Source: UBA5078 sp040384465
GTDB lineage: Bacteria > Pseudomonadota > Gammaproteobacteria > Pseudomonadales > Pseudohongiellaceae
Length of the DNA stretch: 64,000 bases
Direction: 5' to 3'
Assembly: GCA_040384465.1 (NCBI GenBank)
Contig: JAZKJF010000015.1
Location: forward strand, 1-64,000
Within the stretch, counting starts at the first letter, position 1, and the number at the start of each line of letters is the position of its first letter. Below the pieces are notes generated by a model, which ran no database searches, was not told the DNA's origin, and saw nothing but the letters and a program-made list of their open reading frames with translations. Shown piece by piece: positions 45,978-53,720 of the stretch. The position numbers and the translations under genes are program-made.

Positions 45978-46658
45978 ATGCAAGCAACACCCTTGATAAA
46001 GCTCGACAGTATTTCAAAATCCTTCAACAGCGACTCGATGGAAACGCGCGCGGTAAACAACGTCAATCTGGAAATTTTTGCCGGAGAATATGTGGCGATT
46101 TCCGGACCGTCCGGTTGCGGAAAATCGACGCTGCTCTCCATGCTAGGCTTGCTGGAAATGCCGACCAGTGGCCGCTACATTCTCAACGGCCACGAGGTGC
46201 AGGAGTTCGATGCTTACCAGCGCGCCGAGCTGCGTAACCGCGAGATTGGTTTTGTCTTCCAGGCTTTCAACCTGATTGGCGATCTGACGGTGCTGGAGAA
46301 TGTGGCGCTGCCGCTGACCTATCGCAAAATGGGGCACGCAGAGCGCACTGCAAAAGCGATGGCGGTGCTGGAAAAGGTCAACATGGCGCAGCGCGCGCAC
46401 CACTACCCCTCGCAACTCTCAGGTGGACAACAACAGCGCGTGGCCGTCGCGCGCGGTCTGGTCATCGAGCCATCGGTGCTGCTCGCCGACGAACCCACCG
46501 GCAACCTCGATTCCCGTAACGCGGACGCCATCATGGAGCTGCTGGATGAGCTGAACAGCGAAGGCACCACCATCTGCATGGTGACTCACGACGCTCGTTT
46601 TGCCGAGCGCGGCAAACGCATGGTGGTGCTGGAAGATGGTGCGGTGATCAGGAGCTGA
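45978..46658 (+). CDS. ABC transporter ATP-binding protein, LolD/MacB type
   Basis: 226 residues. Walker A GPSGCGKST (43-51), signature LSGGQQQRVAVARG (from 147), Walker B VLLADEP (167-173), and the H-loop in VTHDARFAERG. It belongs to the LolD/FtsE/MacB subfamily. Last gene of the five-gene sensor-export unit, 29 bases after the permease stop. Confidence 0.95.
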   Translation: MQATPLIKLDSISKSFNSDSMETRAVNNVNLEIFAGEYVAISGPSGCGKSTLLSMLGLLEMPTSGRYILNGHEVQEFDAYQRAELRNREIGFVFQAFNLIGDLTVLENVALPLTYRKMGHAERTAKAMAVLEKVNMAQRAHHYPSQLSGGQQQRVAVARGLVIEPSVLLADEPTGNLDSRNADAIMELLDELNSEGTTICMVTHDARFAERGKRMVVLEDGAVIRS

Positions 46659-46679
46659 CAGGTTGCTGGAAGGCCTGCG

Positions 46680-46901
46680 TTACCCTGCAAAGGTCGCCAT
46701 ATACAGTTGTTCCACCTGCTCCCTGGCCCACGGCGTGCGGCGCAGAAATTTCAGTGTGGATTTCACCGAAGGGTCACTTTTGAAACAGTTGATGCTGATC
46801 TTGAGCGCAAGCTGATCCCATCCGTAATGATCGACCAGCCTCACGACTACACTCTCCAGAGTGAGGCCGTGCAGGGGGTTGTTGGGTTGTTCGTGAGGCA
46901 T
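46680..46901 (-). CDS. VF530-family (DUF2132) small protein
   Basis: 73 residues with the VF530 pattern: NPLHGLTLESVVVRLVDHYGWDQLA, then INCFKSDPSVKSTLKFLRRTPWAREQVEQLY. These small helical proteins are thought to bind DNA. Single leftward gene converging on the ABC ATPase gene. Confidence 0.92.
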   Translation of the reverse strand: MPHEQPNNPLHGLTLESVVVRLVDHYGWDQLALKISINCFKSDPSVKSTLKFLRRTPWAREQVEQLYMATFAG

Positions 46902-47062
46902 TGTGCAGAATCCAGTTTAGGTGTTTCAGGTACTTGGCAGGGATTATAGCCTCGATTGCGTTGCCGGGAAGTCCTGCTGGTCCACGTCTATACTCATTGA
47001 TGAGCTAGGTTGACAAACCGGCACAACCTATCATAATGATACCTATCAAAAAGAAGGTTTAC

Positions 47063-47425
47063 ATGGACGATAAACCTGCAATTGCTACAGTTCACTCCTT
47101 TCCATTGTCCGAGAAAGCTGCCTGGGAAATTATCCGGCGGCTGAGTTCCGAGGACAAAGGAGGAGTGAAAATCTCACAGCATGCCAAACAGCGCATGATC
47201 GAAAGGCAAGTCTCAATTGTTCAGGTGCTGAACGTCATGAAGCGCAACAGTAGCCGTATGAACGAAGGGCCTTACCAGGCGGCAAACGGAGACTGGAAGT
47301 GTGAGATAGAGGGAAGCGCAGCGGGGGCAGTCATTAAGCTTGCTCTGGCGATCAGAACTTCTGCGCCGCTGGAAGCGGTGATAGTGATCACTGTCATAAC
47401 GGACAGAAACGTTAAGGCCGGATGA
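47063..47425 (+). CDS. DUF4258-type protein, probable toxin of a toxin-antitoxin pair
   Basis: 120 residues from ATG 47063, with AAGAAGG five bases before it; ATG 47036 has no ribosome site. DUF4258-like core: ISQHAKQRMIERQVSIVQVLNVM, then WKCEIEGSAAGAVIKLALAIR and a final strand VIVITVI. DUF4258 proteins are often RelE-like toxins beside helix-turn-helix partners. Here the partner begins eight bases downstream. Function is inferred. Confidence 0.7.
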   Translation: MDDKPAIATVHSFPLSEKAAWEIIRRLSSEDKGGVKISQHAKQRMIERQVSIVQVLNVMKRNSSRMNEGPYQAANGDWKCEIEGSAAGAVIKLALAIRTSAPLEAVIVITVITDRNVKAG

Positions 47426-47432
47426 AACCAAA

Positions 47433-47879
47433 ATGTACCAATACGCGGAATGTGGTTTGAGTCATGTATACCTTCTCAATGGGTACCATGAAGAAGAGAG
47501 CGATTACGGTCTTGTCACGTCGATCAGCAATATCACGGGTCTTCATGATGCCATTGGGAAGAATATTGTCAGCGAAAAATCTGCGGCGTTGAGCGGAGAA
47601 GAAATTCGTTTTCTGAGAAAAGAGTTAGACCTCTCGCAAAAGAATCTCGGTCTGTTGCTCGGCGTCGAGGATCAAACAGTTGCCCGCTGGGAGAAGGGGG
47701 CCGTTGTGATTCCACGATCTGCCGATATTTTGTTGCGTGGCTTATACATGGAAGCAAAATTTGATTCTTGCAAGCTTTCTGAGCTGGTGAACAAGTTGAG
47801 TCAGCTGGAGGCAGAGCACAGGATGCTGCGCATTGAAATGCAGGAGTTGGAAGATGAGCAGTGGGTTGTATCGGCCTGA
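47433..47879 (+). CDS. Helix-turn-helix protein, probable MqsA-like antitoxin
   Basis: 148 residues. The N-terminus YQYAECGLSHVYLLNGY resembles the CGL-type leader of MqsA-like regulators found next to DUF4258 toxins, with one Cys only. Residues about 52-108 are an XRE-type DNA-binding fold: LSGEEIRFLRKELDLSQKNLGLLLGVEDQTVARWEKG. A helical, Glu-rich tail (LSELVNKLSQLEAEHR) may form a coiled coil. The stop is six bases from the next leftward gene. Confidence 0.72.
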   Translation: MYQYAECGLSHVYLLNGYHEEESDYGLVTSISNITGLHDAIGKNIVSEKSAALSGEEIRFLRKELDLSQKNLGLLLGVEDQTVARWEKGAVVIPRSADILLRGLYMEAKFDSCKLSELVNKLSQLEAEHRMLRIEMQELEDEQWVVSA

Positions 47880-47885
47880 CCCTGA

Positions 47886-48236
47886 TTACTGCCGCAAAAT
47901 TTTTTCCATCGCCCGGCCTTTCGCAAGCTCATCAACCAGCTTGTCCAGATAGCGAATTTTTTTCATCAACGGATCTTCGATATCTTCTATGCGCACACCG
48001 CACACGATGCCTTTGATCAGCGACACATTCGGGTGCATGCCTGGCGCTTGCGCAAAGAAGATTTCAAAATTGTTCTGCTGTTCGAGCTGTTGCTGCAAGC
48101 CCGCCTGGTCATAGCCAGTGAGCCAACAGATCACCTGATCAACCTCTGCCTTCGTCCGATTTTTGCGTTCCGCCTTTTGAACGTACATCAGATACACCTT
48201 CGCAAACACGGTAGCGAAAATATTGTGCTTGGGCAT
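47886..48236 (-). CDS. DUF2200 family protein
   Basis: 116 residues matching DUF2200: FATVFAKVYLMYVQKAERKNRTKAEVDQVICWLTGYD, then FFAQAPGMHPNVSLIKGIVCGVRIEDIEDPLMKKIRYLDKLVDELAKGRAMEKIL. Nearly every position follows the family pattern. Function is not known. Confidence 0.95.
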   Translation of the reverse strand: MPKHNIFATVFAKVYLMYVQKAERKNRTKAEVDQVICWLTGYDQAGLQQQLEQQNNFEIFFAQAPGMHPNVSLIKGIVCGVRIEDIEDPLMKKIRYLDKLVDELAKGRAMEKILRQ

Positions 48237-48299
48237 TGGAGGCTCTCCGTTAGATCGAAGGTTGATCAGGTCTGCTGGCTGTAACAGGCATTGCGATGC

Positions 48300-48773
48300 T
48301 TAGTTGCCAATCGCTGCTGCACCGGCGAGAGACACTTGCTCGTCCTCGACGCCGCGCGCACCACTGGCTGTGACTGCACCAATTCTCTCGCCGTTGAGCA
48401 TCACCGGCACACCGCCTGCGAAAGTGACGCCATTCGGCACTTCGGTAATTTCCCCTGCTTGCAGTTTGCGTCCGTATTCGCCGGACGACAGGCCTGTTGT
48501 GGTGACTACCAGCGCTTTGGCCAGCGCGATCTCGTAGGAACGAGCCGAGGCACCGTCCATGCGATGAATCATCACGGGAAGCCCAGCCGCGTCTGCGACC
48601 ACAATGGTGAGGTTCCAGTTATTGGCCCGGGCTTCTGCCAGCGCGGCGGTCATGGCCTGCTCCGCCAATGCATAGTTCAGCGCTGCGGGGGCCGGGGCAT
48701 CAGCCGCCATGCCGAGGGATGAGAGGGCAAGGCCGCAGAGCAGCGTGAGGCCGGATAAGAATCGCTTGATCAT
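48300..48773 (-). CDS. GlcG/HbpS-family exported haem-binding-like protein
   Basis: 157 residues with signal peptide (cleavage near GMAAD). GlcG/HbpS core: NLTIVVADAAGLPVMIHRMDGA, GVTFAGGVPVML, GAVTASGA. Some members bind haem or sense redox state; the others are uncharacterised. Single gene between accessory DNA and DUF2200. Confidence 0.88.
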   Translation of the reverse strand: MIKRFLSGLTLLCGLALSSLGMAADAPAPAALNYALAEQAMTAALAEARANNWNLTIVVADAAGLPVMIHRMDGASARSYEIALAKALVVTTTGLSSGEYGRKLQAGEITEVPNGVTFAGGVPVMLNGERIGAVTASGARGVEDEQVSLAGAAAIGN

Positions 48774-49104
48774 TCGAATTACTCCTGTTGTTGGTTGGGT
48801 GTTTGTGACGTCGGGAGTATAGACCAGTTGGGTTGGGAATTAATTCGGGGGAGGTGTCACAGGTGCGTCAAGCAGCGCTGTGAACTGCTTGAACTTGTCA
48901 GCATCGTTATCAAGGATGTCATAGATAGCGTAGGTGCGACATCGCTGACGCACTTGTAGCACGAACAGCCACACCACCGTCAACTACGCGCAGCAACGGG
49001 TTGTGCAAAGGGAGCTAAACTCGAAGGGCTGTAATTGCAAGATACGCATTTTAGGTTTGACGAAAATGTACCTCATAGGGTACATATGTACCCCATAAGG
49101 TTCT
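48774..49104. other. Intergenic region without gene
   Basis: About 330 bases. It contains the operator-like palindrome described separately and a short REP-like word (GTAGGTGCGACATCGCTGACGC near 48931, imperfectly inverted). No coding frame was supported. Confidence 0.55.
49078..49093. promoter_or_regulatory. Palindromic operator of the HigBA-type pair
   Basis: GGGTACATATGTACCC is a perfect 16-base palindrome 11 bases before the toxin start codon, and its half-site recurs just upstream as ATGTACCTCATAGGGTACAT. Placement over the likely promoter is typical of antitoxin autoregulation. Confidence 0.75.
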
Positions 49105-49449
49105 ATGTATGAATTAAAGAGACTACCGGCTGCCTTTTATGCCACGCCTCAAGGAAGAGAGCCTGTTCGAGAATGGCTCAAAGAATTGCTGGAAGCAGAT
49201 CGCCGTATCGTAGGCCAAGATATCGCGACTGCAGAATACGGCTGGCCGGTCGGCATGCCCTTAAGTCGCTCCTTGGGTGACGGCCTGTTTGAAATCCGCA
49301 GCGATATTACTGACGGGAGAACAGCCAGAGTCTTATTCGCCGTGGTGGACAACACAATGGTCCTGCTTCACAGCTTTGTGAAGAAAACCCAGAAGACACC
49401 AAAAACGGATTTGGAATTGGCCAAACGCAGATTGAAGGAAATCAGATAA
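49105..49449 (+). CDS. higB: HigB/Gp49-type RelE-superfamily toxin
   Basis: 114 residues of the phage-derived Gp49-like (DUF891) family: YELKRLPAAFYATPQGREPVREWLKEL, LGDGLFEIRSDITDGRTARVLFAV, LLHSFVKKTQKTPKTDLELAKRR. The HSFVKKTQKTP motif and the basic residues near it are the RNase active region in relatives that cut mRNA on the ribosome. AAGG precedes the ATG. The stop overlaps the antitoxin start by one base (TAATG), the toxin-first order of HigBA. Confidence 0.9.
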   Translation: MYELKRLPAAFYATPQGREPVREWLKELLEADRRIVGQDIATAEYGWPVGMPLSRSLGDGLFEIRSDITDGRTARVLFAVVDNTMVLLHSFVKKTQKTPKTDLELAKRRLKEIR

Positions 49450-49739
49450 TGAGCGGAATAAAGAAAGGTTCCATCGGATCATCGTTTGATGATTTTCTGG
49501 AGAAGGAAGGCGTGGCAAGTGAAACCAAGTCGATGGCCATCAAGCGTGTTCTGGCTTGGCAGATTGAGGAGGCTATGAAACATAAGCAACTCAGTAAAAA
49601 CCAGATGGCCAAAGCCATGCATACAAGCCGGAGCCAATTGGACAGGATTCTTGATCCGAGCAATGAGCGTATTCAGTTGGGTACCATAATCAAAGCAGCG
49701 CATGTTTTGGGCAGAGAGTTGCGGATTGAGTTGGTTTGA
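49449..49739 (+). CDS. higA: HigA-type helix-turn-helix antitoxin
   Basis: 96 residues with an XRE fold (about 30-95): VLAWQIEEAMKHKQLSKNQMAKAMHTSRSQLDRILDPSNERIQLGTIIKAAHVLGRELRIEL. It should bind the palindrome upstream and neutralise the toxin whose gene it overlaps by one base. The recognition helix TSRSQLDRIL is intact. Confidence 0.9.
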   Translation: MSGIKKGSIGSSFDDFLEKEGVASETKSMAIKRVLAWQIEEAMKHKQLSKNQMAKAMHTSRSQLDRILDPSNERIQLGTIIKAAHVLGRELRIELV

Positions 49740-49773
49740 TTGGAAAAACCATGAGGACCAAAAGCAATCCAAA

Positions 49774-49993
49774 CAAGGGTCGTATATCAGAAATGACGAT
49801 GACCTGCGTGCGGCATTCTTGCGTTTTGAACCGATATTTCAGGCGCAGGATGGGACGCCCGAGGCAGACGAAAGGGATGTGCTGGTCACGTTGATCGAAG
49901 TCTACGAACAAAAGGACGATGCCATTTCTTCGGGCTGATCCCGTCGAGGCGATCAAACTCAGAACAGAGCAGCAAGGGGCAACGTGTTTGTAA
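49774..49993 (+). pseudogene. Frameshifted COG5499-type HigA antitoxin remnant
   Basis: The frame reading YIRNDDDLRAAFLRFEPIF ... GTPEADERDVLVTLIEVYEQ matches the N-terminus of COG5499 HigA antitoxins, but has no start codon of its own. At about 49921 the match jumps one frame to PFLRADPVEAIKLRTEQQGA, where intact proteins continue with DP-EAI-FRMEQ. It then ends at TAA 49991-49993, well short of the helix-turn-helix. No matching toxin gene is adjacent. Confidence 0.75.
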
Positions 49994-50031
49994 TGCTAGC
50001 GATCCGGCCCCTTAGGTGAAAGTGGAAACGT

Positions 50032-50219
50032 GCTCAGCGTCAGGGGTTTGCTGATGGTGTGGTAGGTCACCGTGCGGCCGCCGCCGGTGAGCACGTTGCG
50101 GTGGCATCTTAGGTGTAGGTACCGACGTCAGATTTGGAGGTGATGTTGCTCTCGATGTCGTACTGGAAGCTCTGGGTAGGTAGGCCTGTGGTGGTGGCCT
50201 GGGTCAGGCGGTTTCCACT
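50032..50219 (-). pseudogene. Decayed RHS/YD-repeat fragment
   Basis: Read leftward, one frame gives SGNRLTQATTT, then LPTQSFQYDIESNITSKSDV and GTYT before a stop. The next frame continues NVLTGGGRTVTYHTISKPLTL. Together these are typical YD repeats (GNRL, YD, GN-L, G-R-V-Y) of RHS polymorphic proteins, broken by a frameshift and stop. No intact RHS gene or toxin tip is present. Confidence 0.7.
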
Positions 50220-50248
50220 AACCTGAAACAGACACGGCGACGCACCAT

Positions 50249-51043
50249 TCATCTCACGTTGAAAAACTCTTCAACTTCCTTCGGCGTTATGTCTCTCCAC
50301 ATTTGAACTCCTCCATTCGGATCGTAAGGGGCGGCAATGGAACCGGCTTCTCTTGAAAGGAGAACCTCTGTATTCTTTAGTTCACTATCTGGAAACCCGA
50401 TTGGAAAGAGCCACGCCTCTAACATATATAGAGCGCTAAGATCAGACTCAGGAAAGTTGATCGCGACTTCTTCAGAAACCTTGAATTCGCGGATGTAGTG
50501 TTCGTCAATCGTCAAAATTTCTCGTGGTTTCTCGAGGGAGTCAGCTGCAGTAACAAGGAAAGAAATACTTCTAGTTCCATCAGTTGTCCCCCATATCTTA
50601 ATAACCCAATACTCGTAAATTTTATTGTCGTGTATGCTCCGGTAAAAGCACAAAACTTCCGATCTCAAGTCGCCTAAATTTGGACGTATTACAGTAAAAG
50701 ATCCTGGTCGCCCATCGAAATTTGGGTCCGACATAAGTTCAAATCCATTCTCCTTCGCCTTCTCCAGAATGTAAACTTCGCTGATCTTTCGTCTAGGCCA
50801 CCAATCGTAGCGTCGTTCCTCTCTCGTTCTCTCCACATCTTTAGGACCATACAGTCCTTGTGCCTTAACGGTGTAGTACTCACCGACAATGTCGGATATC
50901 AGGTACGAGTTGAACTTCAGCACCCTATCGAACTCGCGGACCTCTTCATCGCCAATGCCACGGAACTGCTCGGGTGTTCGGCAAGAAGCCGTAAGGAGAA
51001 GTGCAATCAATAGCAGCGTTGTTCTCATGGATCTGAATTGCAT
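50249..51043 (-). CDS. Lipoprotein of unknown function in AT-richer DNA
   Basis: 264 residues. Lipobox LLTASC (Cys21) after a short signal. GGAGG precedes ATG 51043. The mature protein is rich in charged and aromatic residues (RREERRYDWWPRRK, about 80-90 region) with no recognised domain. Base composition is visibly lower in GC than the flanking kilobases, and it lies directly upstream of the RHS remnant in the same direction, suggesting imported cargo or an immunity-type gene; this is inference. Confidence 0.75.
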   Translation of the reverse strand: MQFRSMRTTLLLIALLLTASCRTPEQFRGIGDEEVREFDRVLKFNSYLISDIVGEYYTVKAQGLYGPKDVERTREERRYDWWPRRKISEVYILEKAKENGFELMSDPNFDGRPGSFTVIRPNLGDLRSEVLCFYRSIHDNKIYEYWVIKIWGTTDGTRSISFLVTAADSLEKPREILTIDEHYIREFKVSEEVAINFPESDLSALYMLEAWLFPIGFPDSELKNTEVLLSREAGSIAAPYDPNGGVQMWRDITPKEVEEFFNVR

Positions 51044-51078
51044 TCTCCCTCCGGAAGTATTCGTGAGTTAACAGGTTC

Positions 51079-51606
51079 CTAAGTCGGATAGTCTGCATAG
51101 AGCTCAACTCGACGAATTAGCGGGTACTTTATAGTGTCGACTACGCCATCCAATTCATACGTAATTTCCAGAATAACTCCATTGTGATTCTGGACAGCAT
51201 CTTCCATCACGTCTCCTTTGATGTCGAATAGCTGAATGCTGCCGGTCAGCAGTTGCGCATTCTCGGTACGCTCGTTGATGCGGATGGACCGGTTCACGGG
51301 CAGGGACTCCTCCCATCCTCCTCCGGATATCACAGCGCTCCTTATGGTGGCTGTCCTGCCTTCCGTATTTGTGTATAAGCTTAGCCATACCCGATACATC
51401 GGGGGTTGTGCAATGTCCCTCAGACTGGTAATAAATAAGACATCGTTTCTCAGAAGTTGCTGAACCTCAGCAGAGTGAATATTCAATGTGCGTAGGAAAT
51501 GCTCTGACGGAGGGTGCTCATACAGAACATTTTCCGAAAAAGTACAGGCAGTTATTGAAAAAACCAAGAATAAAGCGGCTACCAATTTCGGAAGTAATAT
51601 CTGCAT
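51079..51606 (-). CDS. Second lipoprotein of unknown function
   Basis: 175 residues from ATG 51606. Lipobox SITAC (Cys21). The mature part includes HSAEVQQLLRNDVLFITSLRD and ends in strands ITYELDGVVDTIKYPLIRRVEL; no family recognised. A TTG at 51618 overlaps the stop of the S9 peptidase gene as TTGA, so the true start may be four codons earlier and coupled. It lies 35 bases upstream of the other lipoprotein gene. Confidence 0.72.
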   Translation of the reverse strand: MQILLPKLVAALFLVFSITACTFSENVLYEHPPSEHFLRTLNIHSAEVQQLLRNDVLFITSLRDIAQPPMYRVWLSLYTNTEGRTATIRSAVISGGGWEESLPVNRSIRINERTENAQLLTGSIQLFDIKGDVMEDAVQNHNGVILEITYELDGVVDTIKYPLIRRVELYADYPT

Positions 51607-51614
51607 AGTTGGAC

Positions 51615-53636
51615 TCAAGGCGTACCGTCGCCCACCCCGCTCTCTTGCGCACTCGCCGATTCCCCCTTCAGATGCTTGTCGAAAAACGCCAGCATCCTTT
51701 CGTAAAGCGCGAGCTCGTTTTCGGAGCTGTAGAATCCGTGTCCTTCTCCATCGTGAATGAGAAGCTCGTGCTCTACGCCAGCTCTTTCCATGGCGCGGGC
51801 CATGTCTTTGGCGTGAAAGACAGGAGCGCGCCGGTCGACGCCGCCATGGGCGAGGAATACCGGTACTTTGATTGCCGCAGCGTTGTGCTCTGGGGATTGT
51901 TGCTGGAGGAATTCTTCGGTGCCACCGATGAAAGTTTTAATGTAGTCCTCGCCGCCTGGTTGGAAGGGAATATCTGATCTATCCATTCTGGTCAGGTCGT
52001 AGACGCCGGCATAACCGACAGCGCAGCGATAGCGCTCCGGCTCGCGAACTACTGAGGTCAGTGCGGCATAAGCTCCGTAGCTGCCGCCGTAAATGCAGAT
52101 CTTAGTGGGGTCGGCGATCTCTTTTTGTACTGCCCAGCGTGCAGCCAAAGTGATGTCGTCAATCATGCCGAGCCCCCATTGCCGAGCCCCGGCATCTTGG
52201 AAGTCCCCACCAAACCCGCCAGAGCCCCGATAGTTTACCTGCAGCACGGCGTAGCCATGATGGGCAAAGTACTGAGCCTCTCTGTCAAACAGTGGGAGAT
52301 CGCGAACTCCTATCGGTCCTCCATGTGGAATGACGATCATCGGCATGGGGCCGGTGGCGTCGAGAGGAGTGGTGATGTGACCATGGACGACCAAGTCATC
52401 GGGCGTTTTGACAGCGAACGGAGTGACAGTGGCCATCCGCTCGGGAGGTAATCTGCTACTGCTGCCTCCCCAGTATTCGATCTGCATGGTTGCCGTATCC
52501 AGCAAGTAATAGTCTCCAAGACGTTGCGGGCCGTAAACACCAATGAATCCCTTGGTGCCATCGAGTGTGACGCTGGTAAGCTCGACCAGTTCGCCAGGAA
52601 ATGTGGCATCAAGTCGTTGGTGCAACAGGGCATCTGGATGATCAGAGAAATAGTGTTGCTCCAGGACGTCACCGTGAAACTTGACTCCTATCACCGCATC
52701 GTGAGTGTTCGAGAACACAATATTCTCGGCTTCGATATCGAATTGTTCATGTTGAAAAACGACGGTGGAAGCGTGAGCAGATGGGTCGTATTGATAGAGC
52801 ACCTGAGTGCTGTGCTCTCCCCGCGAAATATAGTAGAAACTCTCGTTGTCTGCCGCGAAACCAACAAAGGTCATATACTTCAGCTCCAGAGAGTGTTTGC
52901 CAGTGAGCTGACTGCCGATGTCGAGCCACTCATTGGAATTTTTCTCCCGATACCGAACCTGGATGATGTTCTCATCATCGTTCGCAATCGCCAGTCGTAC
53001 CTCGCCGGTGCTGTCTGAGTACAGATCTCCCCAAGGGAGAGGCCCGTTCACGATATCAGAGAGATTGGCCTGAGTTCTGCGTCCTGGCGCACTGGGTTCC
53101 GCATAAACGTCGAGCAGGTAAGAGGTTGGACGGCTGCGTGCAATGCTGCGGCTGCGAACTTTCGAGCCGGTGACACGGATGTGGTTGGGGTCATTTGGCA
53201 GCAGATGGCTGAAGAAAAATACTTCGTCGTCTCCCGTGCCGTACCCTACCAGCTGGAATTTCCGAGAATTGTCGATGTTGAATCCAAATATTTCTCCTGA
53301 CAGGAAGGGGATCTCTAGCCCGCCCTGAAACGTAAGCGTTGAGGCAACAATTCGCTCGTTGTTGACCCAGTAGTATTCGTCAACCTTACTGTTCAACGCT
53401 GTGATGAAACTGGCATTGGCCTTACGCTGCACCAGGTCGACAATCTCCAGTCTGCTGGCTCTGTCTTGCCCGAACGAGATGGCGACATGGCGGCCGTCAG
53501 GCGAAATCTTCATGTCGTCGATGCCGTTGCGTTGAAAGAACTCGCTGGCAGGGAAAGGGGGAGTTTGTGCGTGAGCAATCAGAGAGGTAAATATCAGTAC
53601 AATGAGCAGATAACTCTGTCTTCCTAACCGTGCCAT
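51615..53636 (-). CDS. Exported S9-family prolyl-oligopeptidase-type peptidase
   Basis: 673 residues with signal peptide (cleavage near AHAQ). An N-terminal beta-propeller (about 30-400) precedes an alpha/beta-hydrolase domain. Catalytic triad: Ser519 in YGGSYGAY, Asp601 in HGGVDRRAP, His633 in GEGHGF. The GEGHGF tail and HGGP motif (IPHGGPIG) fit acylaminoacyl-peptidase-like S9C enzymes. GGAG lies seven bases before the ATG. It should cleave short peptides in the periplasm. Confidence 0.93.
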   Translation of the reverse strand: MARLGRQSYLLIVLIFTSLIAHAQTPPFPASEFFQRNGIDDMKISPDGRHVAISFGQDRASRLEIVDLVQRKANASFITALNSKVDEYYWVNNERIVASTLTFQGGLEIPFLSGEIFGFNIDNSRKFQLVGYGTGDDEVFFFSHLLPNDPNHIRVTGSKVRSRSIARSRPTSYLLDVYAEPSAPGRRTQANLSDIVNGPLPWGDLYSDSTGEVRLAIANDDENIIQVRYREKNSNEWLDIGSQLTGKHSLELKYMTFVGFAADNESFYYISRGEHSTQVLYQYDPSAHASTVVFQHEQFDIEAENIVFSNTHDAVIGVKFHGDVLEQHYFSDHPDALLHQRLDATFPGELVELTSVTLDGTKGFIGVYGPQRLGDYYLLDTATMQIEYWGGSSSRLPPERMATVTPFAVKTPDDLVVHGHITTPLDATGPMPMIVIPHGGPIGVRDLPLFDREAQYFAHHGYAVLQVNYRGSGGFGGDFQDAGARQWGLGMIDDITLAARWAVQKEIADPTKICIYGGSYGAYAALTSVVREPERYRCAVGYAGVYDLTRMDRSDIPFQPGGEDYIKTFIGGTEEFLQQQSPEHNAAAIKVPVFLAHGGVDRRAPVFHAKDMARAMERAGVEHELLIHDGEGHGFYSSENELALYERMLAFFDKHLKGESASAQESGVGDGTP

Positions 53637-53720
53637 TTGGAATCTCCATTTCGAGGCGTGTTGTTATGACGCCAAACTAGCGGAAATCCCCGTCGTGATC
53701 AAGATGCGAACTGGGTGTAG

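Noticed and set aside
47036..47062. Upstream ATG of the DUF4258 gene
   Set aside because: No ribosome site, while ATG 47063 has AAGAAGG at ideal spacing.
48931..48999. Possible small RNA gene
   Set aside because: Only a weak inverted word was seen, with no promoter or terminator.
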